From Bacteroidales bacterium (GTDB lineage Bacteria > Bacteroidota > Bacteroidia > Bacteroidales > F082): DNA of 64,000 nt. The notes below the pieces were generated by a model. It ran no database searches, was not told the DNA's origin, and saw only the letters and a program-made list of their open reading frames with translations. The translations under genes were made by a program, and so were the position numbers. Positions 9,381 through 17,963 of this stretch are shown in pieces (within the stretch, counting starts at the first letter, position 1; each line of letters opens with the position of its first letter). Where the stretch lies: contig JANJUV010000002.1 of NCBI GenBank assembly GCA_024710405.1, forward strand, positions 186,001 to 250,000, in the 5' to 3' direction.

Positions 9381-11552
9381 ATGAAAACAAATCAATTACT
9401 CGTTTTGGCTTTACTAATTATTGTAATGCAGCATGCACTGGGCCAGGAAACTATTGAAAGCAAAGTTCACAAGAGAATGCGGAAATCACCTGATTCGGTA
9501 TTTGACTTAAGAGAAATACCTGAGAAATGGAGAAATGAATCAGCCGTAATTATCGCAACACGAGTAGAATATGAATACAAGAAACAACTACTGGCAAACA
9601 AATTTAATTGTGATTTTTACCTTAGAAAACGTATTCTCCTGAACGACAAGGCAGCTGTTGAACACTTTTCAGAATTTTCATTCAGTCAGTTAGGCGCGAG
9701 AACTTTTAACAGGGATGGCGTTTTCTTAAACGTAAAAATCATCAAACCCGATGGCACGGAACACTTTGTGAATACGAGTGAGGCAGTAAGAATGTCGCAG
9801 CAATCAGGAGCTTACCGTAGCCGGACAAAAGCATCTTATAGCAAACTTGCTATAACCAACCTAGAGGTAGGCGATATTATTGACTTCTACTATGTTATTA
9901 TAAGAACCCTTGTGCCGGCCAAAGAACTTGGAGGAAGCTGGCTCGAATTCGATCCTGTTATTATGAATCTCACAGAAGAATATCCGATACTCAACGGAAG
10001 TTTAAGCTTTCTGTTAGACCAAAAGACCTATATCAATCTCTCGGCAGTAAATGGGGTATCCGAGCCGGTTCACAGCAGAAAAGAGGATAAAGACCTTTAT
10101 ACGATCAAATACTCAGATCTGGAAAAATCATTTGGAAAAGAATGGAGCTTTCCACTGCGACAGGAGCCTGCAGTGCGGTTTAAGGTAGTTTATAATACTA
10201 CAACCGGAGGAATACAAAGCAGAAATTTTCTGGGTATTCCCGGAAGGGTGAAAACCAAGGTGCAACAAAGCGAATACCTGAAATTGATGAATAATAATTA
10301 TGTTTCAGCAGGCATCAAACCTCCGGCTTACAGCCAGGCTGTGAAGTATGTCAAACGAAATCAGCTTGAAAACAATATAGATTTTCTTCCTAAGGAACTG
10401 TTTTACTTCCTCAGACACTATCTTTACTTCAACAGCTTCAAATACTACGGGATGTATGTACCCAACTATTATGCTATTGATGATTATGAATTCATAAAGG
10501 TGTTCTCTCAGCTACTAACAAGATACAAAATCGATCACGAATTAATCCTAGGCATGAATAAGTCGCTTGGCTCCATCGAACAAGCCGTTTTTCCAAATGA
10601 GATCACACCTGGTATCAAGATTGGTGAAAATGGAAATACTGCATATATTTTCATGCCCGGACTACATACCTGCTATGGGGAAATTCCGTTGTTCCTGACT
10701 AATTCCAGAATAATCAAGAAAGCTGACTACGCTAGTAATAACAGCCATATTGCATTTGACAGCATCATTAGTAAAGATGCAAAAAACAACTCTGAAACAC
10801 GTAACATAACGGTTACATTTAAAACCGATTCTGTTCAGCAGGTTGTTATTGAAGAGAATATTGTGTTAGAAGGGCAATCCAAAAATACGATAAATAATTT
10901 CCTCATTATGGACTCTGACTTTTTATCTCAGGAGTTTAACAGTATGAGCCAGAAATTCAAGATGTCGAAAACCGATTTTCAAAGCTTCACAACTCAACTA
11001 TCCAATGTGAATGTAAAAGACGACTTTATAAAGCGGAAGGAAAATTATCAGGAATACTTAAAAACAGTAAATTCGTTTACCGAAGTTAAACTGGACACTG
11101 TTTTCATCATTAATACAGGCCGTTACAGCATCAATAACCTTTTTGAATATGGTTCCAGTTATCAAACACCTGATCTGGTATCCATAGCCGGAGATTATAT
11201 TATTGTTGAGGCCGGCAAATTACTTGGCCGGCATATCGAAATTGAAGAGAGAAACCGACAACGTACACTTGATATCTATTTGGATTACCCAAAAACGTAC
11301 ACATGGAACATTGACATAAAAATTCCGGAAGGCTACACTGCCGAAAACACCGATCATATGAATATAAGCCTCGAAAACCAGACCGGTATATTTAGTGGTA
11401 AAGCCTCAGTTGAAGAGGAATATATCAGATTGAACGTTGAAAAAATCTATAAAACAGATTTCCTGCCGATCAGTCTTTGGCCAGACTTACTTATGATGCT
11501 CGATGAAGCCAATCGCTATACTGAACAAAAAATTGTACTGGTCAAAAAATAA
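9381..11552 (+). CDS. DUF3857 protein with apparently degenerate transglutaminase domain
   Basis: About 723 residues from the ATG at 9381. An in-frame ATG at 9360 exists, but the signal peptide (LLVLALLIIVMQHALGQ) begins after the second one. The N-terminal DUF3857 domain is clear (about 55-230: KRILLNDKAAVEHFSE, LEVGDIIDFYY). Where the upstream paralogue carries YGDCKGMAILAKTMLKQLGF, this protein has YYAIDDYEFIKVFSQLLTRY, so the catalytic Cys is missing; the FIDPT Asp is replaced by IFMPG. Both genes lie in one transcription unit, suggesting an active and inactive pair of periplasmic or surface proteins. The alignment of the second domain was done by eye. Confidence 0.72.
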   Translation: MKTNQLLVLALLIIVMQHALGQETIESKVHKRMRKSPDSVFDLREIPEKWRNESAVIIATRVEYEYKKQLLANKFNCDFYLRKRILLNDKAAVEHFSEFSFSQLGARTFNRDGVFLNVKIIKPDGTEHFVNTSEAVRMSQQSGAYRSRTKASYSKLAITNLEVGDIIDFYYVIIRTLVPAKELGGSWLEFDPVIMNLTEEYPILNGSLSFLLDQKTYINLSAVNGVSEPVHSRKEDKDLYTIKYSDLEKSFGKEWSFPLRQEPAVRFKVVYNTTTGGIQSRNFLGIPGRVKTKVQQSEYLKLMNNNYVSAGIKPPAYSQAVKYVKRNQLENNIDFLPKELFYFLRHYLYFNSFKYYGMYVPNYYAIDDYEFIKVFSQLLTRYKIDHELILGMNKSLGSIEQAVFPNEITPGIKIGENGNTAYIFMPGLHTCYGEIPLFLTNSRIIKKADYASNNSHIAFDSIISKDAKNNSETRNITVTFKTDSVQQVVIEENIVLEGQSKNTINNFLIMDSDFLSQEFNSMSQKFKMSKTDFQSFTTQLSNVNVKDDFIKRKENYQEYLKTVNSFTEVKLDTVFIINTGRYSINNLFEYGSSYQTPDLVSIAGDYIIVEAGKLLGRHIEIEERNRQRTLDIYLDYPKTYTWNIDIKIPEGYTAENTDHMNISLENQTGIFSGKASVEEEYIRLNVEKIYKTDFLPISLWPDLLMMLDEANRYTEQKIVLVKK

Positions 11553-11617
11553 CTGGTTCTTCGTTTAATATGATATATCTGATCGTTTTTCATCATTTCC
11601 ATATCGGCTTAGATGTT

Positions 11618-11633
11618 AAAAAGCATGCTTTTT
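11618..11633 (+). terminator. Perfect 16-bp palindrome, possible weak terminator
   Basis: AAAAAGCATGCTTTTT lies 65 bases after the DUF3857 gene. Folded as AAAAAG-CATG-CTTTTT it is an AT-rich hairpin followed by T residues. It could instead be an operator for the menaquinone genes, whose -7 element is 65 bases further on. Confidence 0.35.
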
Positions 11634-11697
11634 GATTATTTGAATCTGACCTATATGAAGGAACAAGTCAGTTTCCTGCCAAAAGAGATTAAATAAC

Positions 11698-11705
11698 TAA
11701 TTTTG
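11698..11705 (+). promoter_or_regulatory. -7 element of the menaquinone operon
   Basis: TAATTTTG is an exact TAnnTTTG element 21 bases before the first menaquinone-cluster gene. The -33 region is weak (TTTC, 22 bases upstream). Confidence 0.55.
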
Positions 11706-11726
11706 CTTTTGCTAATTTAAAACGTA

Positions 11727-12149
11727 ATGATCAACCCAAACTCAAGTATTGCCGAACTCAATGCCATGAACCGCGACACCCTGATGGAACAATTAGGCAT
11801 TGAATATATTGAGGTTACATTAGGTTATGTTCATGCACGGATGCCGGTGAACCAAAGAACGCGCCAGCCTATGGGAATACTGCATGGAGGAAGCAGCCTG
11901 GCACTTGCAGAAACAGCCGGAAGCTTAGGCTCAGCATTTATTGTTGACCTCGACAAAAATGATGTCCGCGGAAGCCATATGAGTGCCAACCATGTACGCG
12001 CTGCCCGCAACGGTTTTGTTCATGCCCATGCCCGCATCATCCATCAGGGCAAAAACACCCATGTGTGGAATATAGATATTATGGATGATGACGGCCAACT
12101 GGTTTCAACCTGCCGGCTGACCAATTTCATCATCGCGCGAAATCAGTGA
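11727..12149 (+). CDS. menI: Hotdog-fold thioesterase (likely 1,4-dihydroxy-2-naphthoyl-CoA hydrolase)
   Basis: 140 residues, one hotdog domain of the PaaI/YdiI type. GILHGGSSLALAETAGS carries the HGG motif and the catalytic acidic residue of the family. Released CoA esters include 1,4-dihydroxy-2-naphthoyl-CoA in the E. coli enzyme MenI (YdiI). The assignment to that step rests on position: it is the first gene of a run that supplies nearly every other step of menaquinone synthesis, 11 bases before menF. Without the context only a general acyl-CoA thioesterase call would be justified. Confidence 0.83.
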   Translation: MINPNSSIAELNAMNRDTLMEQLGIEYIEVTLGYVHARMPVNQRTRQPMGILHGGSSLALAETAGSLGSAFIVDLDKNDVRGSHMSANHVRAARNGFVHAHARIIHQGKNTHVWNIDIMDDDGQLVSTCRLTNFIIARNQ

Positions 12150-12160
12150 AACATTCCTGA

Positions 12161-13240
12161 ATGAAACTGGAAGAAGTCATCCTGTATTTCCTCGAACAAC
12201 AATTTCCGTTCGTTTCGTTCAGGCTGCCCGATGACGGCAATGTCACAACCTGGCAAGGTGACTGTGTCAGGCACAAAGAGTTGATTTCCATAACCGAAGC
12301 ACTCCCGGCATTCGTGATGCACCCATTTGAAAACAACAGCGAAAAGGGCATTCTTGCTTTAATTCCAACATGGAAAGCTGATGGATACGAAGTGAGCAGC
12401 CAGCTTCCTGTACACCAACAAATTGCACACCGAAAGTTATTGCCCGTAAAGCCATATACTGTTTCTGAACAGGAATACATGGATGGCTTTTCAACGCTTA
12501 TCCGTGCCATCAACAGGCAAGAAGTCAGCAAAGTGGTATATTCGCGTGTATTGCCGGCTGTGCGGAATATCAGCCCCGGAAAACTGTATTTCAAACTACT
12601 TGAAAAATATCCAAAGGCTTTTGTGTATCTGTTCAGCGATGGCCAGGGTTGCTGCTATACAGGCGCCAGCCCGGAAAAACTGCTAATCACCAGTAAAAAT
12701 GCTGCAGAAACAGTATCACTTGCCGGCACCCGAAAGCTAATGTCTGACGAAAACCCTGAGAATCCCTGGACTGACAAAGAATATCAGGAACAGGCGATAG
12801 TGACAGAAATGATCGCCAAAACACTGGCCAACTCAGGGATCACAGAAGTAACTACATTGGGCCCTTCGGCACATCATGCAGGCCCTGTGATGCACCTTAT
12901 AACCACTTTCACGTTTAGCATACCTGAATCAATTGATCACGTGAACCTCGCAGAGGCCCTTCACCCTACACCAGCAGTCTGCGGAACCCCGACTTATGAA
13001 GCCTTCCAGTTGATAAAACGAACCGAAAAACACCAACGGGATTACTATACCGGATTTCTAGGCCCGGTCCTTGACAAACAGAAAATGAATCTGTTTGTCA
13101 ATCTTCGATGCGCCCGTTTTGTTGACAATGAATGTTTTATTTATGTGGGTGGTGGAATCACGCGCGGCTCTGATGGCGCAGCCGAATGGAAAGAAACCGA
13201 AAACAAGGCAGCAACACTGCTGAACTTATTTGAAAGCTGA
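12161..13240 (+). CDS. menF: Isochorismate synthase
   Basis: 359 residues, a chorismate-binding enzyme shorter than E. coli MenF as usual in this phylum. The C-terminal core shows the family landmarks: YTGASPEKLL, LAGTRKLM, VTEMIAK, HPTPAVCGTP, RDYYTGFLGP and the final YVGGGITRGSDGAAEWKE. It isomerises chorismate to isochorismate in the cytoplasm, the entry step of the pathway. The N-terminal 120 residues are weakly conserved. Anthranilate synthase and salicylate synthase are related, but the next gene is menD. Confidence 0.93.
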   Translation: MKLEEVILYFLEQQFPFVSFRLPDDGNVTTWQGDCVRHKELISITEALPAFVMHPFENNSEKGILALIPTWKADGYEVSSQLPVHQQIAHRKLLPVKPYTVSEQEYMDGFSTLIRAINRQEVSKVVYSRVLPAVRNISPGKLYFKLLEKYPKAFVYLFSDGQGCCYTGASPEKLLITSKNAAETVSLAGTRKLMSDENPENPWTDKEYQEQAIVTEMIAKTLANSGITEVTTLGPSAHHAGPVMHLITTFTFSIPESIDHVNLAEALHPTPAVCGTPTYEAFQLIKRTEKHQRDYYTGFLGPVLDKQKMNLFVNLRCARFVDNECFIYVGGGITRGSDGAAEWKETENKAATLLNLFES

Positions 13241-13390
13241 TCTGTTTACCACCAATGTTCTTCAGAATAAGGGTTGCCGGCAACAAAAATAATTCCGCAG
13301 ATATACACAGGTTGGTCGTTTGAGAGTTTCTTCAGGTCAATAATTCGCATCATGCTATTCAGATGCTCAAAATTTTAAGAACTTTGCACC

Positions 13391-15076
13391 ATGCTACACG
13401 ATAAGTCAGGATTGGAGCATCTGAGCCAACTGTTCACAGGAAGGGGAATAAACCATCTGGTTGTCTCGCCAGGTTCGCGCAATGCACCAGTGGTGAACAC
13501 TTTATGCAAAAATGCTGCCATGAAATGTTTCACGGTTGTAGATGAGCGCAGTGCTGCTTTTTTTGCCCTCGGAATGGCACAACAGCTGAAGCGTCCGGTA
13601 GCTGTTTGCTGCACTTCCGGCTCGGCCGTGCTCAATTATGCTCCGGCCATCGCTGAAGCATATTATCAGAGGATTCCCCTGATTGTGCTCACTGCCGACA
13701 GACCCGAAGCCTGGATCGATCAGGGTGACGGGCAAACCATCCGGCAACACAATGTTTACGGGCCATTCATCAAAAAAAGCGTTACCCTGCCACAGCACCT
13801 TACTGGTAAAGATGATATCTGGTATTACGACAGACTTATTTCAGAGGCATTGAATGCAGCAGTTCATCCTGTTGCAGGACCTGTGCATATCAACCTTCCC
13901 TTCGCCGAACCACTTTATAGTTATGAGACATCAGGAACCAGACCGGAAAAAGACATCGAAATTACAGAATTACAAACCGTTGTACCGAACAACGTCCTTA
14001 TTCGGCTTGCCCAAAACTGGAACAGCTCTGAAAAAGTGATGATTCTTGCCGGACAAATGCCCCCCGACCCCTTGCTGAATGAACTCCTGCAGAATATCTC
14101 GCGTTTCAGCAACACTATTGTGCTCACCGAAACCACATCAAACCTGAATGGCGATAATTTTGTGGGTTGTATTGACCGCAGCATGAGTGCCATGAAAAAG
14201 GAAGATATGCAGCAATACCAGCCCGGATTGCTGATCACCTTTGGCAATGCAGTGGTTTCAAAACGCATAAAAAGTTTCCTGAGAAAAAGTCCGTCATTAC
14301 AGCACTGGCATATTGACCCGGCTAAGCATCATCCGGATACGTATCAGCATCTGAGCCAAAGCATTCAAATGCCAGTTACAACTTTTCTGAAACAGATTGT
14401 TCACTCACTTAACCCCGCAGAAAGCAATTATGCCCGACTTTGGCATAGTACTGCTGAAAAAGCATCAGAACTTCATCAGTCGTTCCTGACAGATACCCCT
14501 TGGTCTGACTTGAAAATTTTCGACACCACTCTGCAATACCTTCCTGAAACATATGATATTCAATTAGGTAACAGTACAGTCGTAAGATATGCACAACTAT
14601 TCGGATGGAAAAAGGGATTCCGTTTCGACTCCAACCGGGGTACCAGCGGTATTGATGGCTGTACTTCAACTGCTTCCGGAGCCTCCCTTGCCTCTGGCAG
14701 GCCAACGCTGCTCATCACCGGCGATCTCGCGTTCTTTTATGACTCCAATGCTTTGTGGAACAAACACCTGCCGGCCAACCTGAGAATAATTGTCATCAAC
14801 AACGGCGGCGGAGGCATCTTCCGCTTTCTGGAAGGGCCTGATCAAACAGGACTGCTTGAAGACTTTTATGAAGCCTCGCATAATCTGTCCGCTGTCAAAG
14901 TAGCCGAAGCATATGGAATCAAAACTTTTGTTGCCCATTCGGAAGAGCAGCTGAAGTCCATATTACCGGCATTTTTTGACATGAATACAGGCAGTCCGGC
15001 TATACTCGAAATTATAAGTCCGGCAATCATCAGCGCACAAACCCTGCGCAATTATTTTAAAAGATTGGCAAACTGA
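13391..15076 (+). CDS. menD: SEPHCHC synthase (2-oxoglutarate decarboxylase, ThDP enzyme)
   Basis: 561 residues, full length. The N-terminal pyrimidine-binding domain has VSPGSRNAPVV (near 26-36) and the activating Glu in VVDERSAAFFALGMA. The C-terminal ThDP pyrophosphate domain has SNRGTSGIDGCTSTASGAS, GDLAFFYDSNAL and VINNGGGGIF. It joins 2-oxoglutarate to isochorismate, giving the substrate that normally passes to MenH. A gap of 150 bases separates it from menF, longer than elsewhere in the cluster; GAACTTTG at 13379-13386, a near-match to the -7 element, lies very close to the start. Confidence 0.96.
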   Translation: MLHDKSGLEHLSQLFTGRGINHLVVSPGSRNAPVVNTLCKNAAMKCFTVVDERSAAFFALGMAQQLKRPVAVCCTSGSAVLNYAPAIAEAYYQRIPLIVLTADRPEAWIDQGDGQTIRQHNVYGPFIKKSVTLPQHLTGKDDIWYYDRLISEALNAAVHPVAGPVHINLPFAEPLYSYETSGTRPEKDIEITELQTVVPNNVLIRLAQNWNSSEKVMILAGQMPPDPLLNELLQNISRFSNTIVLTETTSNLNGDNFVGCIDRSMSAMKKEDMQQYQPGLLITFGNAVVSKRIKSFLRKSPSLQHWHIDPAKHHPDTYQHLSQSIQMPVTTFLKQIVHSLNPAESNYARLWHSTAEKASELHQSFLTDTPWSDLKIFDTTLQYLPETYDIQLGNSTVVRYAQLFGWKKGFRFDSNRGTSGIDGCTSTASGASLASGRPTLLITGDLAFFYDSNALWNKHLPANLRIIVINNGGGGIFRFLEGPDQTGLLEDFYEASHNLSAVKVAEAYGIKTFVAHSEEQLKSILPAFFDMNTGSPAILEIISPAIISAQTLRNYFKRLAN

Positions 15077-15081
15077 TTTTT

Positions 15082-15112
15082 CTTGCCTTTGCGCAAAGCC
15101 TGATTATCTTTG
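15082..15112 (+). promoter_or_regulatory. Promoter for menB with a palindrome in its spacer
   Basis: An exact -7 element TATCTTTG at 15105-15112 is preceded by CTTG at 15082-15085 (three of four matches, 19 bases away). The spacer contains a perfect 12-bp palindrome CTTTGCGCAAAG at 15087-15098, a possible repressor site. Start of menB is 70 bases downstream. Confidence 0.55.
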
Positions 15113-15182
15113 CTTCGGAATGTGAATCAATCAGACATTTGAAACCAAAAAGCACTTTTGTTGTTATTCAAATAAAAACTCT

Positions 15183-16007
15183 ATGCAGAACAAAAGACAA
15201 TGGACAAACCTGAAGTCCTACAAGGATATATTGTTTGAAACCTGGAACCACATTGGCAAAATCACCATCAACAGGCCTGAGGTGCACAATGCGTTCAGAC
15301 CGACAACCACTTTCGAGATAGCAGATGCATTGGATATCTGCCGCGAGAACCAGGACATTTATATGATCGTTCTGACAGGAGCCGGCGACAAAGCATTTTG
15401 CAGTGGCGGCGACCAGCAGGTGAAAGGCGAAGGCGGTTACATTGACGAGCACGGCATACCACGGCTCAATGTACTCGATGTGCAGCGCAAAATCAGGTCA
15501 ATGCCTAAGCCTGTAGTGGCAATGGTAAATGGATGGGCCGTAGGTGGCGGACATGTACTTCATGTAATATGCGACCTGACCATTGCTTCCGACAATGCAC
15601 GGTTCGGTCAGGTAGGCCCAAAAGTGGGCAGCTTTGATGCCGGACTTGGTTCTTCCTATCTGGCAAGCATCGTCGGACAGAAAAAAGCCCGCGAAATCTG
15701 GTTTCTCAATCAGTTTTATTCGGCCAAAGAAGCACTCGAGATGGGCCTGGTGAACAAAGTTGTTCCCTTCGATCAGCTTGAAGACACAACAATAGAATGG
15801 TGTGAAATAATGATGAAGCGTAGCCCTATGGCCTTGCGTATGATCAAGCTGGGCCTGAATGCCGAACTCGACGGACAGGTTGGTCTGCAGGAATTTGCCG
15901 GAAATGCCACCCTGTTGTACTACCTGACAGAAGAAGCACAGGAAGGCAAACATGCTTTCCTCGAAAAAAGAGACCCCGATTTTCATCAGTTCCCTAAATT
16001 CCCCTGA
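15183..16007 (+). CDS. menB: 1,4-dihydroxy-2-naphthoyl-CoA synthase
   Basis: 274 residues of the crotonase family. Conserved features include [12 protein letters not shown], the oxyanion segment [32 protein letters not shown] and [13 protein letters not shown], all specific to MenB rather than general enoyl-CoA hydratases. It closes the second ring of o-succinylbenzoyl-CoA in the cytoplasm. In this cluster it precedes menA by 5 bases, and the genes from menB to menE are so tightly packed that they form one transcript, apparently with an internal promoter at 15082-15112. Confidence 0.96.
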   Translation: MQNKRQWTNLKSYKDILFETWNHIGKITINRPEVHNAFRPTTTFEIADALDICRENQDIYMIVLTGAGDKAFCSGGDQQVKGEGGYIDEHGIPRLNVLDVQRKIRSMPKPVVAMVNGWAVGGGHVLHVICDLTIASDNARFGQVGPKVGSFDAGLGSSYLASIVGQKKAREIWFLNQFYSAKEALEMGLVNKVVPFDQLEDTTIEWCEIMMKRSPMALRMIKLGLNAELDGQVGLQEFAGNATLLYYLTEEAQEGKHAFLEKRDPDFHQFPKFP

Positions 16008-16012
16008 TCAGT

Positions 16013-16912
16013 TTGGCTTCTTTGCATGCATGGATCAAAGCAGCTCGGCTGCGTACCCTGCCTCTGGCATTGGCCAGCATCGGGATGGGAGGCGCTGTAG
16101 CATTCAGGTTTCCTGGCTTTAATACAACCGCAGTGCTCATGGCCGCACTCACCACCCTGTTGCTCCAGATACTGTCAAACTTCGCCAACGACTACGGTGA
16201 TGCAAAAAACGGCCTAGACAATGAAGGCAGACTAGGACCCAAACGTATGGTGCAATCCGGCAAAATCAACCGTAAAGAAATGAAACTGGCCATTCAGATC
16301 CTGAGCATACTCTCGCTGATCAGTGGCCTCTGGCTGATCTTTGGTGCTGCCGGACTTAAAAACACTACAGCCGTTTTTTTTGTGCTGCTCGGACTAACTT
16401 CAATCGCTGCAGCCATAAAATACACCGTTGGCCGCAACCCTTACGGCTATATTGGACTGGGCGACCTGTTCGTGTTTCTCTTCTTTGGACTCACCGGCGT
16501 TGCCGGAACCTTTTATCTCTCTGCTCCCTTCTTTGATCCTCTCGTTCTTCTTCCGGCTTCAGCTCTGGGATTATTCAGCACCGCCGTATTGAACCTAAAC
16601 AATATGCGCGACCTCGACCACGACAAACTCAACGGAAAGAAAACCCTTGCAGTAAGTCTTGGCTACGGATATGCACGCAAATACCACATCTTCCTCATAA
16701 CGCTGTCATTCGCAATGCTGTCCGCATACAATCTGCTTTCCGGGCTCACAGGCCTGTCATGGCTGTTTCTGCTCACAGCACCGCTTTTTGCAATCGACCT
16801 TGTTAAAATCATGAAAACGAACAACAAAGCCGAACTCGATCCATACCTGAAGAAACTGGCCTTGAAGACTTTGTTGCTGACATTATTGTTTGCCATCGGA
16901 ATCAACCTATGA
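16013..16912 (+). CDS. menA: 1,4-dihydroxy-2-naphthoate polyprenyltransferase
   Basis: 299 residues with eight or nine membrane segments, a UbiA-type prenyltransferase. The first substrate-binding motif is NFANDYGDAKNGLDN (Asp-rich, near 57-71) and the second lies around NNMRDLDHDKLNGKKTLA. It transfers a polyprenyl chain onto 1,4-dihydroxy-2-naphthoate in the inner membrane, giving demethylmenaquinone. The start used is TTG at 16013, just after the menB stop; no ATG occurs before residue 25, which would cut the first helix. The methyltransferase MenG/UbiE is not in the window. Confidence 0.93.
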   Translation: MASLHAWIKAARLRTLPLALASIGMGGAVAFRFPGFNTTAVLMAALTTLLLQILSNFANDYGDAKNGLDNEGRLGPKRMVQSGKINRKEMKLAIQILSILSLISGLWLIFGAAGLKNTTAVFFVLLGLTSIAAAIKYTVGRNPYGYIGLGDLFVFLFFGLTGVAGTFYLSAPFFDPLVLLPASALGLFSTAVLNLNNMRDLDHDKLNGKKTLAVSLGYGYARKYHIFLITLSFAMLSAYNLLSGLTGLSWLFLLTAPLFAIDLVKIMKTNNKAELDPYLKKLALKTLLLTLLFAIGINL

Positions 16913-16913
16913 G

Positions 16914-17963
16914 ATGCTGACAGCAGGTTTTATATACTACCCCCTGATCTTCAAACAACCTGCCGGAACCTCACGGGGTACCCTGAACCATAAAGAGTCC
17001 TGGCTGATTCACATTACCAGCACTGAAACAGGAGCAACAGGATGGGGTGAATGCAGCCTGATTCCCGGATTAAGCCCCGATGACAGAACATCAGTCGAAC
17101 AAGAGCTACAGCAGCTTTGCAGCAATATCAACGGATTTGAAGAATGGGCCGGTAAAAAGGGTGCTTTTTTTCCGGCTTCGCGTTTCGGTGTCGAAACAGC
17201 ACTTAAAGATCTGGAAAATGGCGGAACAGGAATACTTTGGAAGAACAGTTTTGCTGAGGGCGTCAGCGGAATACCCATCAACGGGCTAATCTGGATGGGT
17301 TCGGCTGATTTCATGATGAAACAACTGACCGAAAAAATCAAAGCAGGATTCAGGTGTATCAAAGTAAAGGTAGGAGCGCTCAGTTTCGAAGATGAGTTAA
17401 AATTCCTGAGACAGATTCGCTCCCGCTTCTCACCTCAGGAGGTAGAATTAAGACTTGATGCCAATGGAGCATTCGCCCCAGGAGAAGCCCTTGAAAAGAT
17501 TCACCGCCTTGCTGATTTTAACATTCACTCCATTGAACAACCCATTCGTGCCGGACAATGGGACGAAATGGCCCGGCTGTGTGCGCAAAGCCCTGTTGAT
17601 ATTGCACTTGACGAAGAACTTATCGGCATCAGCAAAATGGACGAGCGTATCCGCCTGCTCGACACCATTTTACCCCGATACATTATCTTGAAACCCTCCT
17701 TATTGGGCGGATGCACGGAGGCAACTCTCTGGAGTGAATTAGCGGAAGCAAGAAGAATTGGTTGGTGGGCCACATCAGCACTGGAATCCAACGTTGGTCT
17801 GAATGCTATTGCACAATGGGTATCCGCGAAGAAAACTACCATCCCGCAGGGCCTTGGCACAGGATTGTTATACACCAATAATATAGACTCTCCTTTATAT
17901 ATCAAAGACGCAGCTTTGTACCACAGCCCATCACTTGCCTGGAAATATCCACCCCAACTATGA
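16914..17963 (+). CDS. menC: o-Succinylbenzoate synthase (enolase superfamily)
   Basis: About 349 residues from the ATG at 16914, one base after the menA stop. A TTG at 16890 would extend it into menA, but the family fold starts at the ATG (MLTAGFIYYPL). The barrel carries the catalytic KVKVG lysine pair, metal ligands in LDANGAF, IEQPI and DEEL, and the later lysine in YIILKPSLLGG. It dehydrates SHCHC to o-succinylbenzoate. Its stop overlaps the menE start by ATGA. Related dipeptide epimerases exist, but context is decisive. Confidence 0.92.
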   Translation: MLTAGFIYYPLIFKQPAGTSRGTLNHKESWLIHITSTETGATGWGECSLIPGLSPDDRTSVEQELQQLCSNINGFEEWAGKKGAFFPASRFGVETALKDLENGGTGILWKNSFAEGVSGIPINGLIWMGSADFMMKQLTEKIKAGFRCIKVKVGALSFEDELKFLRQIRSRFSPQEVELRLDANGAFAPGEALEKIHRLADFNIHSIEQPIRAGQWDEMARLCAQSPVDIALDEELIGISKMDERIRLLDTILPRYIILKPSLLGGCTEATLWSELAEARRIGWWATSALESNVGLNAIAQWVSAKKTTIPQGLGTGLLYTNNIDSPLYIKDAALYHSPSLAWKYPPQL

